Source: an uncultured Chryseobacterium sp. (lineage in GTDB: Bacteria; Bacteroidota; Bacteroidia; Flavobacteriales; Weeksellaceae). From it: a DNA stretch of 64,000 nt. Shown here piece by piece: positions 45,451 through 54,196 of this stretch; the stretch's first letter is position 1, and the number at the start of each line of letters is the position of its first letter. The notes below the pieces were generated by a model. It ran no database searches and was not told the origin of the DNA. It worked only from the letters and a program-made list of their open reading frames with translations. The stretch is from the NCBI GenBank assembly GCA_913778085.1, contig CAJYXJ010000014.1, forward strand, positions 186,001-250,000. Reading direction: 5' to 3'. Both the position numbers and the translations under genes were made by a program.

Positions 45451-45918
45451 ATTCTTATTGCTGATTGTACAATTTGGTATTTTAAAAAGGTAGATCAAAT
45501 TAGGGATTTAATGGCAAAAAAACAAGAGTAAAAAATTGAAGATATTTCTTTAATGAGATTAAAGGTTTGGAAGCCGGATGCTGGAAGTTTTTCTCCGTCG
45601 ATCTAACATCCAATGGAAACTTAACTGTCAAATCGTATTGCTTATTATTCTGTTATGACGAACCCTATTTAAAATTCTGATCCATTACTTATCCTTTTCT
45701 CTCCTATTTAATTTAACGCATAAAAATCAAAACAATTAAACCAAATTTATGTTATTTAAAACCTAATCATCTTTCTACAAAAAATCCTTTCCAGCGTGTT
45801 GGAAAGGATCAATTTATTAGTCAAAAACAACAGTTTGTCCTATTGTTTTACCGGATATCATCAGTTTTCATTATTGATCAGCCGATGAATTCCATATCTA
45901 TTTTACAGTTAAAGTGAT
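45451..45918. other. intergenic region
   Basis: This 468-base stretch lies between two leftward genes. Apart from the terminator at 45784-45809 it is AT-rich without a gene. It would also contain the promoter of the DUF3857 gene on its left side. Confidence 0.4.
45784..45809. terminator. hairpin terminator-like element
   Basis: ATCCTTTCC (45784-45792) pairs with GGAAAGGAT (45801-45809). The A-run at its left gives a T-run on the minus strand, which fits the end of the SPFH transcript, whose gene stops at 45919. Confidence 0.7.
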
Positions 45919-46845
45919 TTACAAATCTTTCTTCTTTGTCGGATCAGTTACCGGGATGTATTCGTCCATTTTCTGGGTCGCCGCCATGGAAACCACCAAG
46001 TCATTCAGCATGGTACTGGCCGCAGTAGGCGAATTAGGCAAAAGCACGAGGTTGCTCCGGTTGTTGGCGCCTATGGAACTTAGGGTATCGTAATGCTGCG
46101 TCACTACAATCAGGGCCGATGCTTCCTGGGCATTGATGTTGGCGGCATTCAGCATTTTTACCGATTCCTCCAGTCCTTTTGCAATTTCTCGTCTTTGATC
46201 GGCAATTCCCTGTCCCTGCAGCTTTTTGGATTCCGCTTCGGCTTTCGCTACGGCAACGATCCGTATTCTCTGGGCTTCAGATTCATATTCGGCAGCGGTT
46301 TTTTCTCTCTCGGCAGCATTGATTCGGTTCATGGCATGCTTTACCTGCTCATCGGGATCGATATCCGTCACCAGGGCTTTGATGATGTCATATCCATAAC
46401 TCTGCATCGCATCCTGCAGTTCACTTTTTACAGCAATAGCGATGTCATCTTTCCTTACGAATACATCATCCAGACGTGTTTTCGGCACTTCGGCACGCAC
46501 CACATCAAATACATAGGAAGTAATTTGGTTTTCCGGGTTTTCCAGCCGGTAGTAAGCGTCCTTTACATTTTCTCTGATCACCTGGTACTGCACGGAAACT
46601 TTCATTTTAATAAAGACATTGTCCAGGGTTTTGGTATCGATAATAACATCCAGCTGCTGGATTCTGAGGTTCAGCCGTTTAGCAATCTGGTCAAGAAAAG
46701 GGATTTTCAGGTGCAGCCCTGCATGGCTCACCTTTAGAAATTTCCCCAACCGCTCTACGATAGCGGCAGATTCCTGTTTTACGGTAAAGAATGAAGCAAA
46801 TAAAGTAATAAGGCCGATAAAGGCCAATATTCCTGCGTACGCCAT
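45919..46845 (-). CDS. SPFH/Band 7 (stomatin-prohibitin) membrane protein
   Basis: The 308-residue product has an N-terminal membrane anchor (residues 3-22), an SPFH domain (VERLGKFLKVSHAGLHLKIPF to about residue 190) and a C-terminal coiled coil with KAEAESKKLQGQGIADQRR. It is of the stomatin/slipin or HflK-like type that forms large ring assemblies in the inner membrane and modulates membrane proteases or microdomains. No NfeD or FtsH gene is adjacent, so the partner is unknown. Confidence 0.92.
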   Translation of the reverse strand: MAYAGILAFIGLITLFASFFTVKQESAAIVERLGKFLKVSHAGLHLKIPFLDQIAKRLNLRIQQLDVIIDTKTLDNVFIKMKVSVQYQVIRENVKDAYYRLENPENQITSYVFDVVRAEVPKTRLDDVFVRKDDIAIAVKSELQDAMQSYGYDIIKALVTDIDPDEQVKHAMNRINAAEREKTAAEYESEAQRIRIVAVAKAEAESKKLQGQGIADQRREIAKGLEESVKMLNAANINAQEASALIVVTQHYDTLSSIGANNRSNLVLLPNSPTAASTMLNDLVVSMAATQKMDEYIPVTDPTKKKDL

Positions 46846-47550
46846 AATGTTTTCTTTTATTGGTTTGATGTAAGATAGGAATTTTCACCTGAAAAATCAA
46901 ATATGCGGACAGGTTTCCAGGATGAATGGTAAATTCGCTGGGTTTGCTAATTTCCTGGCTACAGGGTCTGATTTTATCTGAGTTAAATTAACGCGAGGAT
47001 CGCAAGGCTTTTTTGATTATATTGAGAATAATTTTTCGATCGCAAAGGTACTTCGACAGGCTCAGCATAGACTATTCACTCAGCAAATGATAGCAGTGGA
47101 TAAATTAGTTGACAATAATTGCTTCATTCTCATATTAAGAGGTACACCATTTGATCAGAGATAAATATTTGCGCATTCAACCTTCATTTATAAATTCACC
47201 ATTCACTTGCAAAGCAAAATTTACCTTTAGGACGACCACCCCGTCAAAAATTCCTTGAATTTTTGCCACCCCTCCAAAGGAGTGGAATTTTTCGGTTATG
47301 GTTTTTCTGAGTTTTCCTTTAATAAATAATTAACAAGCGGAGCAGATTGACCATTCACCATTTACCTGCGAAGCAGAATTCATCATTGTTCCAAAACTAC
47401 CCCGTCAAAAATTCCTTCAGAATTTTCGCCACCCCTCCAAAGGAGTGGAATTTTTCGGTTACGGTTTTTCCGGATTTTCTTTTAATTAATAATTGACAAG
47501 CGGAGCGAATTCACCATTCACTTGCGGAGCAAAATTCACCATTCACCACC
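46846..47550. repeat. intergenic region with duplicated and dispersed repeats
   Basis: A unit beginning CACCCCGTCAAAAATTCCT near 47237 recurs near 47399 with about 163 bases period, sharing about 130 bases with few changes. A third copy of its core is at 63771-63830. The stretch at about 47035-47100 (GCAAAGGTACTTCGACAGG and following) recurs at about 61890-61955. No gene is present. Confidence 0.75.
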
Positions 47551-48909
47551 CTACACCGTCATCCCGATATCAATTCCTTTGATCTTACGGTAGAGGTCGG
47601 TGGCGTAATTGTCCGTCATGCCGGAAACGAAATCGATAACGCCCAATACTTTCTGGTAATCGGTTCCATTATCGTAAATGAACTGTTTCGGGATCAGCTT
47701 CAGCGCTTTGGTATCGTAGGATTTCCTTTTTTCTTCAGGTTTAAGAATGGACGGAATAAAGTGGTCAAGCAATTCGTACATGACATTATAGCCCGCATTC
47801 TCAATTTCCACGACGGCTTTGTGGTTGTATATTTTTTCAATCGAAAAGCTTTCGATGTCCTGCAAGGCTTTGTTTTCATCTTTATAAAGATCCAGCAGGG
47901 CTTTATCCAGGTTTCCGCTCAGTATCTTTTCAAAATCCTGCTTGTATCTTTCCATCGAGGTGTTGATGAGGGCATTGATGACCTTGGCCCGCAGGTAGGA
48001 AATCTGCTCGTTTTCGTTGGAGATGGAACTGAGCTTGCTTTCGATTCTTTTCACATCATCCGTTTCGGATTTTACCAATTCAAAAAACAGGTTTTTACAG
48101 TCGGCGGTAGAAACAATGCCCAGGCGGTGCGCATCTTCCATATCAATGATGTTGTAGCAGATATCGTCCGCCGCTTCCACCAGCCATACAAACGGATGCC
48201 TTTTAAAGATATGCGGTTCCTCGCTTTCCGGAATTAATTGGGTTGCTTTTGCAATTTCCAGGAACACCTCTTTTTCATTCTGGAAAAAACCGAATTTTTT
48301 CCGGTGAACCACTCCTTTTGTTTTGGCAATGGCCTCACAGGGATATTTGGCAATGCTGGCAAGAGTAGAAAAGGTAAGCTGAATCCCTCCCGCATCTTTT
48401 CCCTGCTGTTGCTGGGCCAACACGCGGATCGCATTGGCATTTCCTTCAAAGTTCACCAGATCGGCCCACTCTTTTTCATTGAATTTCGGCTTCAGGTCCG
48501 ATTCATTCCTCTCAAAATAGCTCGCTATGGCATCTTCGCCGGAATGTCCGAAAGCCGGATTACCGACGTCATGGCACAGACAGCCCGCCGCAATAACGTT
48601 TCCTAAACTGTGAAGGTAAAAGCTTCTCGCCTCTTCGGTTAAATCACTTTTAAACTGATCGTGGATAAACTCCCCCATTACGCTTCCCAGGCTTCGTCCC
48701 ACCGATGAAACTTCGAGCGAATGCGTCAGGCGGTTGTGCACGAATACACTTCCGGGCAACGGAAAAACCTGCGTTTTGTTCTGCAGCCTTCTGAAAGCCG
48801 ATGAGAATATAATTCGGTCGAAATCTCTCTGGAAATCCGTTCTGGAAGCTTTAGTATGCGGATTATTGCCTGTACGCTGATTCGTGAAAATCTGGTTTAA
48901 GTTCATCAT
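47551..48909 (-). CDS. dgt: deoxyguanosinetriphosphate triphosphohydrolase (Dgt-like dNTPase)
   Basis: The 452-residue product has the HD-domain residues His63 (NRLTHSLEVSSVG), His113-Asp114 (CLCHDVGNPAFGHSGE) and the later DICYNIIDMEDA motif. The opening RTDFQRDFDRIIFSSAFRRLQNKTQV is typical of the family. It hydrolyses dGTP (often other dNTPs too) to the nucleoside and triphosphate, adjusting nucleotide pools. Two ATG codons are adjacent; either may be used. It stands alone between repeat-rich gaps. The length is normal for the group. Confidence 0.93.
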   Translation of the reverse strand: MMNLNQIFTNQRTGNNPHTKASRTDFQRDFDRIIFSSAFRRLQNKTQVFPLPGSVFVHNRLTHSLEVSSVGRSLGSVMGEFIHDQFKSDLTEEARSFYLHSLGNVIAAGCLCHDVGNPAFGHSGEDAIASYFERNESDLKPKFNEKEWADLVNFEGNANAIRVLAQQQQGKDAGGIQLTFSTLASIAKYPCEAIAKTKGVVHRKKFGFFQNEKEVFLEIAKATQLIPESEEPHIFKRHPFVWLVEAADDICYNIIDMEDAHRLGIVSTADCKNLFFELVKSETDDVKRIESKLSSISNENEQISYLRAKVINALINTSMERYKQDFEKILSGNLDKALLDLYKDENKALQDIESFSIEKIYNHKAVVEIENAGYNVMYELLDHFIPSILKPEEKRKSYDTKALKLIPKQFIYDNGTDYQKVLGVIDFVSGMTDNYATDLYRKIKGIDIGMTV

Positions 48910-49377
48910 GCTTCAAAAATACTTTAAATTTTATTTTTTTTAATAAAAATGTTGGAATATTGAGTGAATTTTAGTGTTGGAACACGAAGGACACAGAGTT
49001 TTCTTAAATACTCACTGTTTTTAAGGTTCACAAAGCCATTTCATTTATGGGAGATAACAAAGATTAATGGTCACAATTATCGGAAATTATAGGATTTTTT
49101 GAACGCCAAGAGTAAAGATATTTTTTAATACTCACTGTTCACAGCCATTTCATTTATAAGAGATAACAAAGATTGGTGGTCACAATTATAGGAAATCGGA
49201 GGGTTTTGTTTAAATGACAAGAACTCAGAGGCTTTTAAATATCTGCTGCTTTAAGTCTCACAAAGCCATTTCATTTATGAGAAATAACAGAGATTACCAG
49301 CCGCCATAATCAATCATTATAAATTGAAGAGTTTACGGCTTAAAAAAATTTCAGTAGTATTGTTACAAATTTCAAAT
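48910..49377. repeat. intergenic region with degenerate repeats of about 115 bases
   Basis: The block CAAAGCCATTTCATTTATG and following GAGATAACAAAGATT recurs near 49032, 49146 and 49264, with related spacer text between. A diverged fourth copy lies near 61786. No gene is present in this gap. Confidence 0.65.
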
Positions 49378-50436
49378 ATGAAAAGTCTGCTTATATTGCT
49401 ATTTCCGGTATATCTGTTTTCCCAGGAAAACTGTTTTGATGATGGTGAAAAACATTACCCGTCCGGAGAAGGCTTCTCCCTGACTTCAGAAATGACTGAA
49501 TTTATCCTGCTAAATAATCCGAAACATATTAAATACAAAGAGAACAAAAGCAACGTCAGTTACGAACAGGATCAAATGTCCGATGAATATTCAGCAATGC
49601 CGCCGGACCAGAAAATGCCTGAGCATAATAACCCGTTTACGGCCTTTCAAACATATTTTAAGAATCGGTTCCGCTATATCCGGTTTCAGAAAGTGGGGAA
49701 ATCCTTATATGCGGTCGCAGTAAATCAATTCGGGAACTGGCTGCTGGAAATAAAGGGTGACAAGCCAAAAGCCTACTATATCGGATTCAGCAAAAATACC
49801 AATATCAACCATATACAGAAGGATGAATTTATTAAGAACAATATCCTTTTCCTTGACGGAAGTTTTATCGGTATTAAAAAAGGAATACGGTTCGATGAAT
49901 CGACCGCCGTAAAAGATTTCCTGACCTTTGAAATCAATCTGGATGATATCAAAAAAGATTCTGACGGTGACGGGTACAACGATCTCTTTGAAAACCTGAT
50001 TTTCCTGAATCCAAATTCCCGTGATACGGATGGAGACGGGATTTCTGACTTTGAAGATCTCAATCCGCTACATGCCTCGGAAAAGAATAGGTTTACCGAA
50101 CTTTTTGAAAACATTATTGAGCCCGAAAGCAGTGGAGATTACCACGCAACCAGGGATCATTATTCTTTTGAAATCTATGAATCCGACTGCGTTTTTTTTC
50201 AGAAGATCCATCCTGGAAGTACCCGGGTACTCATATTCTCCGGCACTCAGGCCTATCAACTTAAAAATAATTCCAATGCTTCCGTGCTCGGTACTTTCTA
50301 CGGAAGGATTAAAAAGGGTCCCGATGAAGCAACATTTTATATCCCTTATTTCAAAAGGTCAAGTGGTGGCAAAATAATTGCTGAATACAAGAACGGAAAA
50401 TGGTCGCTCACTGAAGACCAGGAATATAAAATCTAA
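49378..50436 (+). CDS. secreted protein with thrombospondin type 3-like calcium repeats
   Basis: The ATG at 49378 gives a signal peptide (MKSLLILLFPVYLFSQ); the upstream TTG-initiated extension is rejected. The mature protein of about 335 residues is unrecognised except for residues 195-235, where DSDGDGYNDLFE and DTDGDGISDFEDLNP form two aspartate-rich calcium loops of the thrombospondin type 3 kind. It is followed 4 bases later by the glycosylase gene, which may be co-transcribed by chance. Function unknown; an exported or surface calcium-binding protein is the likely class. Confidence 0.75.
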   Translation: MKSLLILLFPVYLFSQENCFDDGEKHYPSGEGFSLTSEMTEFILLNNPKHIKYKENKSNVSYEQDQMSDEYSAMPPDQKMPEHNNPFTAFQTYFKNRFRYIRFQKVGKSLYAVAVNQFGNWLLEIKGDKPKAYYIGFSKNTNINHIQKDEFIKNNILFLDGSFIGIKKGIRFDESTAVKDFLTFEINLDDIKKDSDGDGYNDLFENLIFLNPNSRDTDGDGISDFEDLNPLHASEKNRFTELFENIIEPESSGDYHATRDHYSFEIYESDCVFFQKIHPGSTRVLIFSGTQAYQLKNNSNASVLGTFYGRIKKGPDEATFYIPYFKRSSGGKIIAEYKNGKWSLTEDQEYKI

Positions 50437-50440
50437 AGCT

Positions 50441-51175
50441 ATGCCCGAAGGTCCTCCAATAGTTCTGATGAAAGAAGACCTGCAAAAGTTTGCAGGCGAA
50501 AAGGTAATTGAAGTAAAAGGAAGTTCCATAACGGAAACCTCGGAGATCAAAGGCCACATTTTACGGGAAGTAAAAACCTTCGGCAAACAAACTTTTCTTA
50601 TTTTCGACAAAGCTAATATCCGCATCCACCTGCTGATGTTCGGTTCCTACAGCCTGACGGAGAATAAAGCCCAGGCCCATACCCTGAAGCTCGGACTGGA
50701 ATTCAAAGACGGAGGCATGTATTTTTATACCTGTAACGTAAAACTTGTGAACCCTGAATTTATAGCCGGCCTCGACTGGGAAGCCGATGTGATGAGCGAT
50801 GCATGGGATCCTGAAAAAGCGAAAAAGAAACTGAAAGACCGTCCGAAAATGATGGTTTGCGATGCGCTGATGGACCAGGATATTTTTGCCGGAGTTGGCA
50901 ATATCATAAAAAATGAAGCCTTGTTCAGAGTCGGCATCCATCCTGAAACGTTAATCGGGCATCTTCCTCCTTCCAAGCTGAAAGCCATGATCGATGAAGC
51001 ACGGACCTACAGCTTCGATTTCAAGAAATGGAAAAAAGCCAATGTCCTGAAAAAGAATTTTCAGGTCTATCACGAAAAGAAATGTCCGAAGTGCGGCGAG
51101 GAAATCCTTAAAAAGGAAACCGGCACCACCAAACGCACCAGCTTCTTCTGCAGGAACGACCAGAAACTTTACTGA
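50441..51175 (+). CDS. Fpg/Nei-family DNA glycosylase with an altered zinc finger
   Basis: The start at 50441 is fixed by the family N terminus MPEGP, where the Pro after the initiator Met is the catalytic nucleophile and the next Glu the acid; the longer frame would bury it. The 244-residue protein has the H2TH region (ALMDQDIFAGVGNIIKNEALF, the binding loop) and a C-terminal zinc-finger remnant with Cys215, Cys218 and Cys237, but Asp240 in the place of the fourth Cys (FFCRNDQKLY). It should excise oxidised bases and nick DNA. The changed fourth ligand is unusual and may weaken zinc binding. Confidence 0.87.
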   Translation: MPEGPPIVLMKEDLQKFAGEKVIEVKGSSITETSEIKGHILREVKTFGKQTFLIFDKANIRIHLLMFGSYSLTENKAQAHTLKLGLEFKDGGMYFYTCNVKLVNPEFIAGLDWEADVMSDAWDPEKAKKKLKDRPKMMVCDALMDQDIFAGVGNIIKNEALFRVGIHPETLIGHLPPSKLKAMIDEARTYSFDFKKWKKANVLKKNFQVYHEKKCPKCGEEILKKETGTTKRTSFFCRNDQKLY

Positions 51176-51912
51176 AAAAACTTATCGCCTTACTGAGAGC
51201 GGCAAACATAATTATGACTTTTTAAATCATAAAAACCGATAACGGACTTATCAAAAAAATTTACTTTCTTTTTTTTAGTCATTGATACTGACTTTTTTAA
51301 TTTTTGCACATCATTAAATCTGTTTTTATGACCGATTGGCTGTAGTTAAACAGTCTGATCATGTACAGCTTTTTAAGACAATAAATTCCTACATCTACGT
51401 TAAACAGAAGACTTCTACCGATTTAGCAAGGATTTTTTTAAAATGAAACCTGATTCTTTTTTACATTTACAAAACAAATCTCCAGCATCAGACGCAATGA
51501 AAATAAAAATTATAACAATTTGATTTTCAGTAATGAAAATACAGATCCAAAATGCTTATCCTGATACCGGTTACTTTTAAATACTTTTTACCCTTCGAAG
51601 GTAATTTCATGAAACAGTATTTTAAAACAGCCCAATAATAAGTTTTTGTAACATTCCATATCCATACAAGTCAAAAATAAGTGATATAATATTGTCTCAA
51701 AAAATGTTATTATGTATGGCATTTTTTCTTTTTTGGATTATCAACTTTTAAATGCAAGCGTCAGATTTATTAACAGATCAATAATTTTTTATACAAAACA
51801 CAACAAAAGCCTTTATAAATTTTTAATTTTATATTAAATTTATGTAAACTATTTTTATCGAAACCGTAAACAAAAACCACTTAAGACACTGATATACATC
51901 ATGATTATTTGT
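51176..51912. other. AT-rich intergenic region
   Basis: About 740 bases after the glycosylase contain no supported gene. Nothing could be identified in it apart from generally AT-rich sequence leading to the promoter candidate at 51913. Confidence 0.4.
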
Positions 51913-51943
51913 TTTGGAACATCATTTGAAAGTCGTAATATTG
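51913..51943 (+). promoter_or_regulatory. candidate Bacteroidota promoter for the small ORF/RNA unit
   Basis: TTTG (51913-51916), a 19-base spacer and TAATATTG (51936-51943) match TTTG-N19-TAnnTTTG with one mismatch. The predicted start near 51950 gives a leader of about 43 bases to the small ORF at 51993. Confidence 0.5.
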
Positions 51944-51992
51944 CAAATGTAAAATCGACAATAATAAATCAAATAATTAAAAATTCAACAAA

Positions 51993-52076
51993 ATGATCAC
52001 TTACATCGGAATCGCAACATGTTTAGTAGTTTTTGCTTCTTATTTTGCAACTGTTAAGAGAGAAGAGAGAAACTAA
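51993..52076 (+). CDS. 27-residue single-pass membrane microprotein
   Basis: ATG at 51993 opens a 27-codon frame ending at TAA 52074-52076. The product MITYIGIATCLVVFASYFAT plus VKREERN is one hydrophobic helix with a positively charged C-terminal tail, so the N terminus should face the periplasm. It is preceded by a good promoter match and followed by structured sequence and a terminator, so it appears to be its own unit. It resembles small accessory subunits of membrane complexes in layout only. No family is recognised. Confidence 0.5.
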   Translation: MITYIGIATCLVVFASYFATVKREERN

Positions 52077-52082
52077 TCAGAT

Positions 52083-52287
52083 TTTCCGGAACTGATTGAC
52101 AGTTTCCGGAAAGACACAAATGAATGACATTGTATATGTTTTCAATCCGTCAGAAAGATTGACCGCTCTTTTGCCCGAATCGGGTGAAAGGGCACCGAAA
52201 ACATAGCAAAAGATTTTACACTAAGGAAGACAACTTTTAATTTTTATAATAGCCGATAGAGTCGAACATTGATTGTTCGGCTTTTTT
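52083..52287 (+). ncRNA. candidate structured RNA ending in an intrinsic terminator
   Basis: Behind the small ORF are: a 12-base hairpin (52083-52094 with 52100-52112); a three-way junction closed by TATGTTTTC (52135-52143) and GAAAACATA (52197-52205), with inner stems AATC/GATT (52144-52147, 52157-52160) and TGCCC/GGGCA (52172-52176, 52190-52194); and a terminator (52260-52287). A perfectly paired 9-base closing stem around two further stems is unlikely by chance in AT-rich DNA. It may be the 3' part of the small-ORF transcript or a separate small RNA. No named family could be assigned by eye. Confidence 0.45.
52260..52287 (+). terminator. intrinsic terminator of the small ORF/RNA unit
   Basis: AGTCGAACA (52260-52268) pairs with TGTTCGGCT (52274-52282) over nine bases with one G-T pair, followed by TTTTT. 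It lies just before the promoter-like TATCTTTG (52301-52308) of the AAA ATPase gene. Confidence 0.7.
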
Positions 52288-52327
52288 GTTGGATAAGCTT
52301 TATCTTTGCTGCCATAAATCTGAAGCA

Positions 52328-53035
52328 ATGAATCTGTACAACCTCATCATCCAGGACAAGGAAGAAGTAACGCTCGATGACGTGTTCCTGTCACCTCATA
52401 ATAAACAGCAGTTTGTACAGCTCATCAAAGAAAACACCTACGCCAAAGAGCTTCAGGAATACGGGCTACCGGTCAACAACAAAGTGCTTCTGGAAGGAAG
52501 TTCCGGTTGCGGAAAAACCATGACTGCCAAAGCCGTCGCCAATGCCTTGGGCAAAAATATCATCATTCTTAATTTAAGCAACATTGTCTCTTCACGGATC
52601 GGCGAAACGTCCCAGAACATCAAAATGATTTTCGACAAGGCCGCCCGGGAACGGTCCGTTCTTTTCCTGGATGAACTCGACCAGATCGGAAAAGCCCGGG
52701 GCAGTGACGATAAAGACGTGGGCGAAATGAGAAGGCTGGTGAATACCTTGCTCCAGCTCATCGATTATTATCCGGAAAACGCCCTGCTGCTCTGCGCCAC
52801 CAACCATCCGGAAATCATCGACACGGCTTTGATCAGGCGTTTTCAACTGAAAGTTAAGTATAAAATGCCTTCAAAAGAATTTCTTGATACCTTCTACAAC
52901 CGGATCCTGGCGGCATTCCCGGAAGATCTCCAGAACATCGAACGGAAATATGGTATTTCCTTTGCCGAAGCAAAAGACCATGCTTTTACGGTGGTGAAGG
53001 GGAATTTGATTAAGAAGCTGGAGGGGAATGTTTAA
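52328..53035 (+). CDS. small AAA-family ATPase
   Basis: The ATG at 52328 gives 235 residues; a TTG 14 codons upstream is rejected because it overlaps the promoter candidate. The protein has Walker A EGSSGCGKTMTAKA (about 57-70), Walker B VLFLDELDQIGKARG, sensor 1 ATNHPEIID and the arginine finger region TALIRRFQ. It is a single AAA module without an N-terminal adaptor or protease domain, similar to stand-alone ATPases near toxin or stress genes. Substrate unknown. A TATCTTTG box (52301-52308) lies 19 bases upstream. Confidence 0.85.
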   Translation: MNLYNLIIQDKEEVTLDDVFLSPHNKQQFVQLIKENTYAKELQEYGLPVNNKVLLEGSSGCGKTMTAKAVANALGKNIIILNLSNIVSSRIGETSQNIKMIFDKAARERSVLFLDELDQIGKARGSDDKDVGEMRRLVNTLLQLIDYYPENALLLCATNHPEIIDTALIRRFQLKVKYKMPSKEFLDTFYNRILAAFPEDLQNIERKYGISFAEAKDHAFTVVKGNLIKKLEGNV

Positions 53036-53662
53036 TCATAAAAGATTGACAAAATATTATCACACTGTTTAGTCAAGTTAGATATGGTATTCTAAAGGAA
53101 GCGCACCAAAGTTTATCCATCCTTTTGTCATTCCGGTACGGAATCCAAGCGCGAATCTTTCCATACCTTGCTCTAAGACTACATTTAGATTCCTTTCGGG
53201 ATGACAAACGCAGTGCTTAGATCTCGGTTATTGGTTTTTATACTGAAAACGATTTAATCAATAGTCATCCCGGTGGCTGAGCGAAGCCCAAGCCACGCCT
53301 TTATCTGTGCAAATCTGTGGTTTTATATCTTGCTGTAAAAAATTTAACCACAAAAGGATCAAAAGATATGGACGCTGGATAATAAAGTTAAATGCCGGAG
53401 TCTGAATAAGCTCACATAAGTTTTCAAAAATCTCAGATTTTTGGCTGTTGCTTAAATCAAAAGTCCCAGTGGCTGAGCGAAACCCAAGCCACGCCTTTAT
53501 CTGTGCAAATCTGTGGGAGACTTTAATGTAACGGTGATATTGTACACTCCTGAACCATTATCACGAGAGGGATATTTTATTCCCAAAGAAATTTTCATCC
53601 TCATCCATATTTTTTTATCTTTACTTTCAATTTTTCTTACACTAAAAACTTAAAAACGGCAA
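53036..53662. repeat. intergenic region with dispersed repeats
   Basis: A unit beginning GTGGCTGAGCGAA and running through CACGCCTTTATCTGTGCAAA occurs at about 53271-53325 and again at about 53469-53523, with only one or two changes. The stretch near 53128-53170 (GTCATTCCGGTACGGAATCC) belongs to the family of the tandem repeats at 60.5-61.7 kb. No gene is seen. Confidence 0.7.
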
Positions 53663-54070
53663 ATGGAACAGAAAATACATCAGGGACGGAATGTGAAACG
53701 GTTCAGGGAAATGCTCGGCATCAAGCAGGAAGCCTTGGCTTTTGATCTCGGCGAAGACTGGAACCAGAAGAAAATTTCAATACTGGAACAGAAAAAAGTC
53801 GTAGAAGAAGCATTGTTGCAGAAAATATCCGAAGTCCTGAAAATCCCGGTAGAAGCCTTCCGGAATTTCGACGAGGAAGAGGCCGTAAATGTAATTGCCA
53901 ATACCTTTGGCGATCATGGTATCGGATATCAGAAAAATGACAATCCCATTTTTCATCCTATCGAACAGATCCTTAAGCTTCACGAAGAAAAAATTGCGCT
54001 TTACGAAAGAATGCTGAAGGAAAAGGATGACATGATGACGAGACTGGAGACCCTGATCAGGTCTAAATAA
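53663..54070 (+). CDS. XRE-family HTH protein with a coiled-coil tail
   Basis: The 135-residue product has an HTH domain (residues 4-65, NVKRFREMLGIKQEALAFDLGEDWNQKKISILEQ; helix 3 is unusual, with a WNQKKIS turn) and a helical tail (LKLHEEKIALYERMLKEKDDMM) that could dimerise. This type is common in flavobacteria as a single gene. It stands 126 bases upstream of the tape-measure fragment, in the same direction; a functional link is not shown. Confidence 0.85.
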   Translation: MEQKIHQGRNVKRFREMLGIKQEALAFDLGEDWNQKKISILEQKKVVEEALLQKISEVLKIPVEAFRNFDEEEAVNVIANTFGDHGIGYQKNDNPIFHPIEQILKLHEEKIALYERMLKEKDDMMTRLETLIRSK

Positions 54071-54196
54071 AAGCTCAGATAAAACTTTTATTAAATTCAG
54101 GGTATTTCTACTCTGGTGAGCGACGAGCGTGACACTCGCGGCAGCGCTGAGAGGAATACGATAACCAAAAATAAAATAAAAACTAATACCATAAAA

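Noticed and set aside
49324-49377. TTG start upstream of the secreted calcium-repeat protein
   Set aside because: It would hide the signal peptide that starts at the ATG 49378.
52083-52287. tmRNA, SRP RNA or RNase P RNA
   Set aside because: The unit lacks the tRNA-like ends of tmRNA, the GGAAGGAAGCA-like SRP core and the conserved RNase P core.
54116-54196. GTG start for the tape-measure domain gene
   Set aside because: It adds a low-complexity stretch (SDERDTRGSAERNT) not found in the family; the ATG at 54197 begins just before the conserved part.
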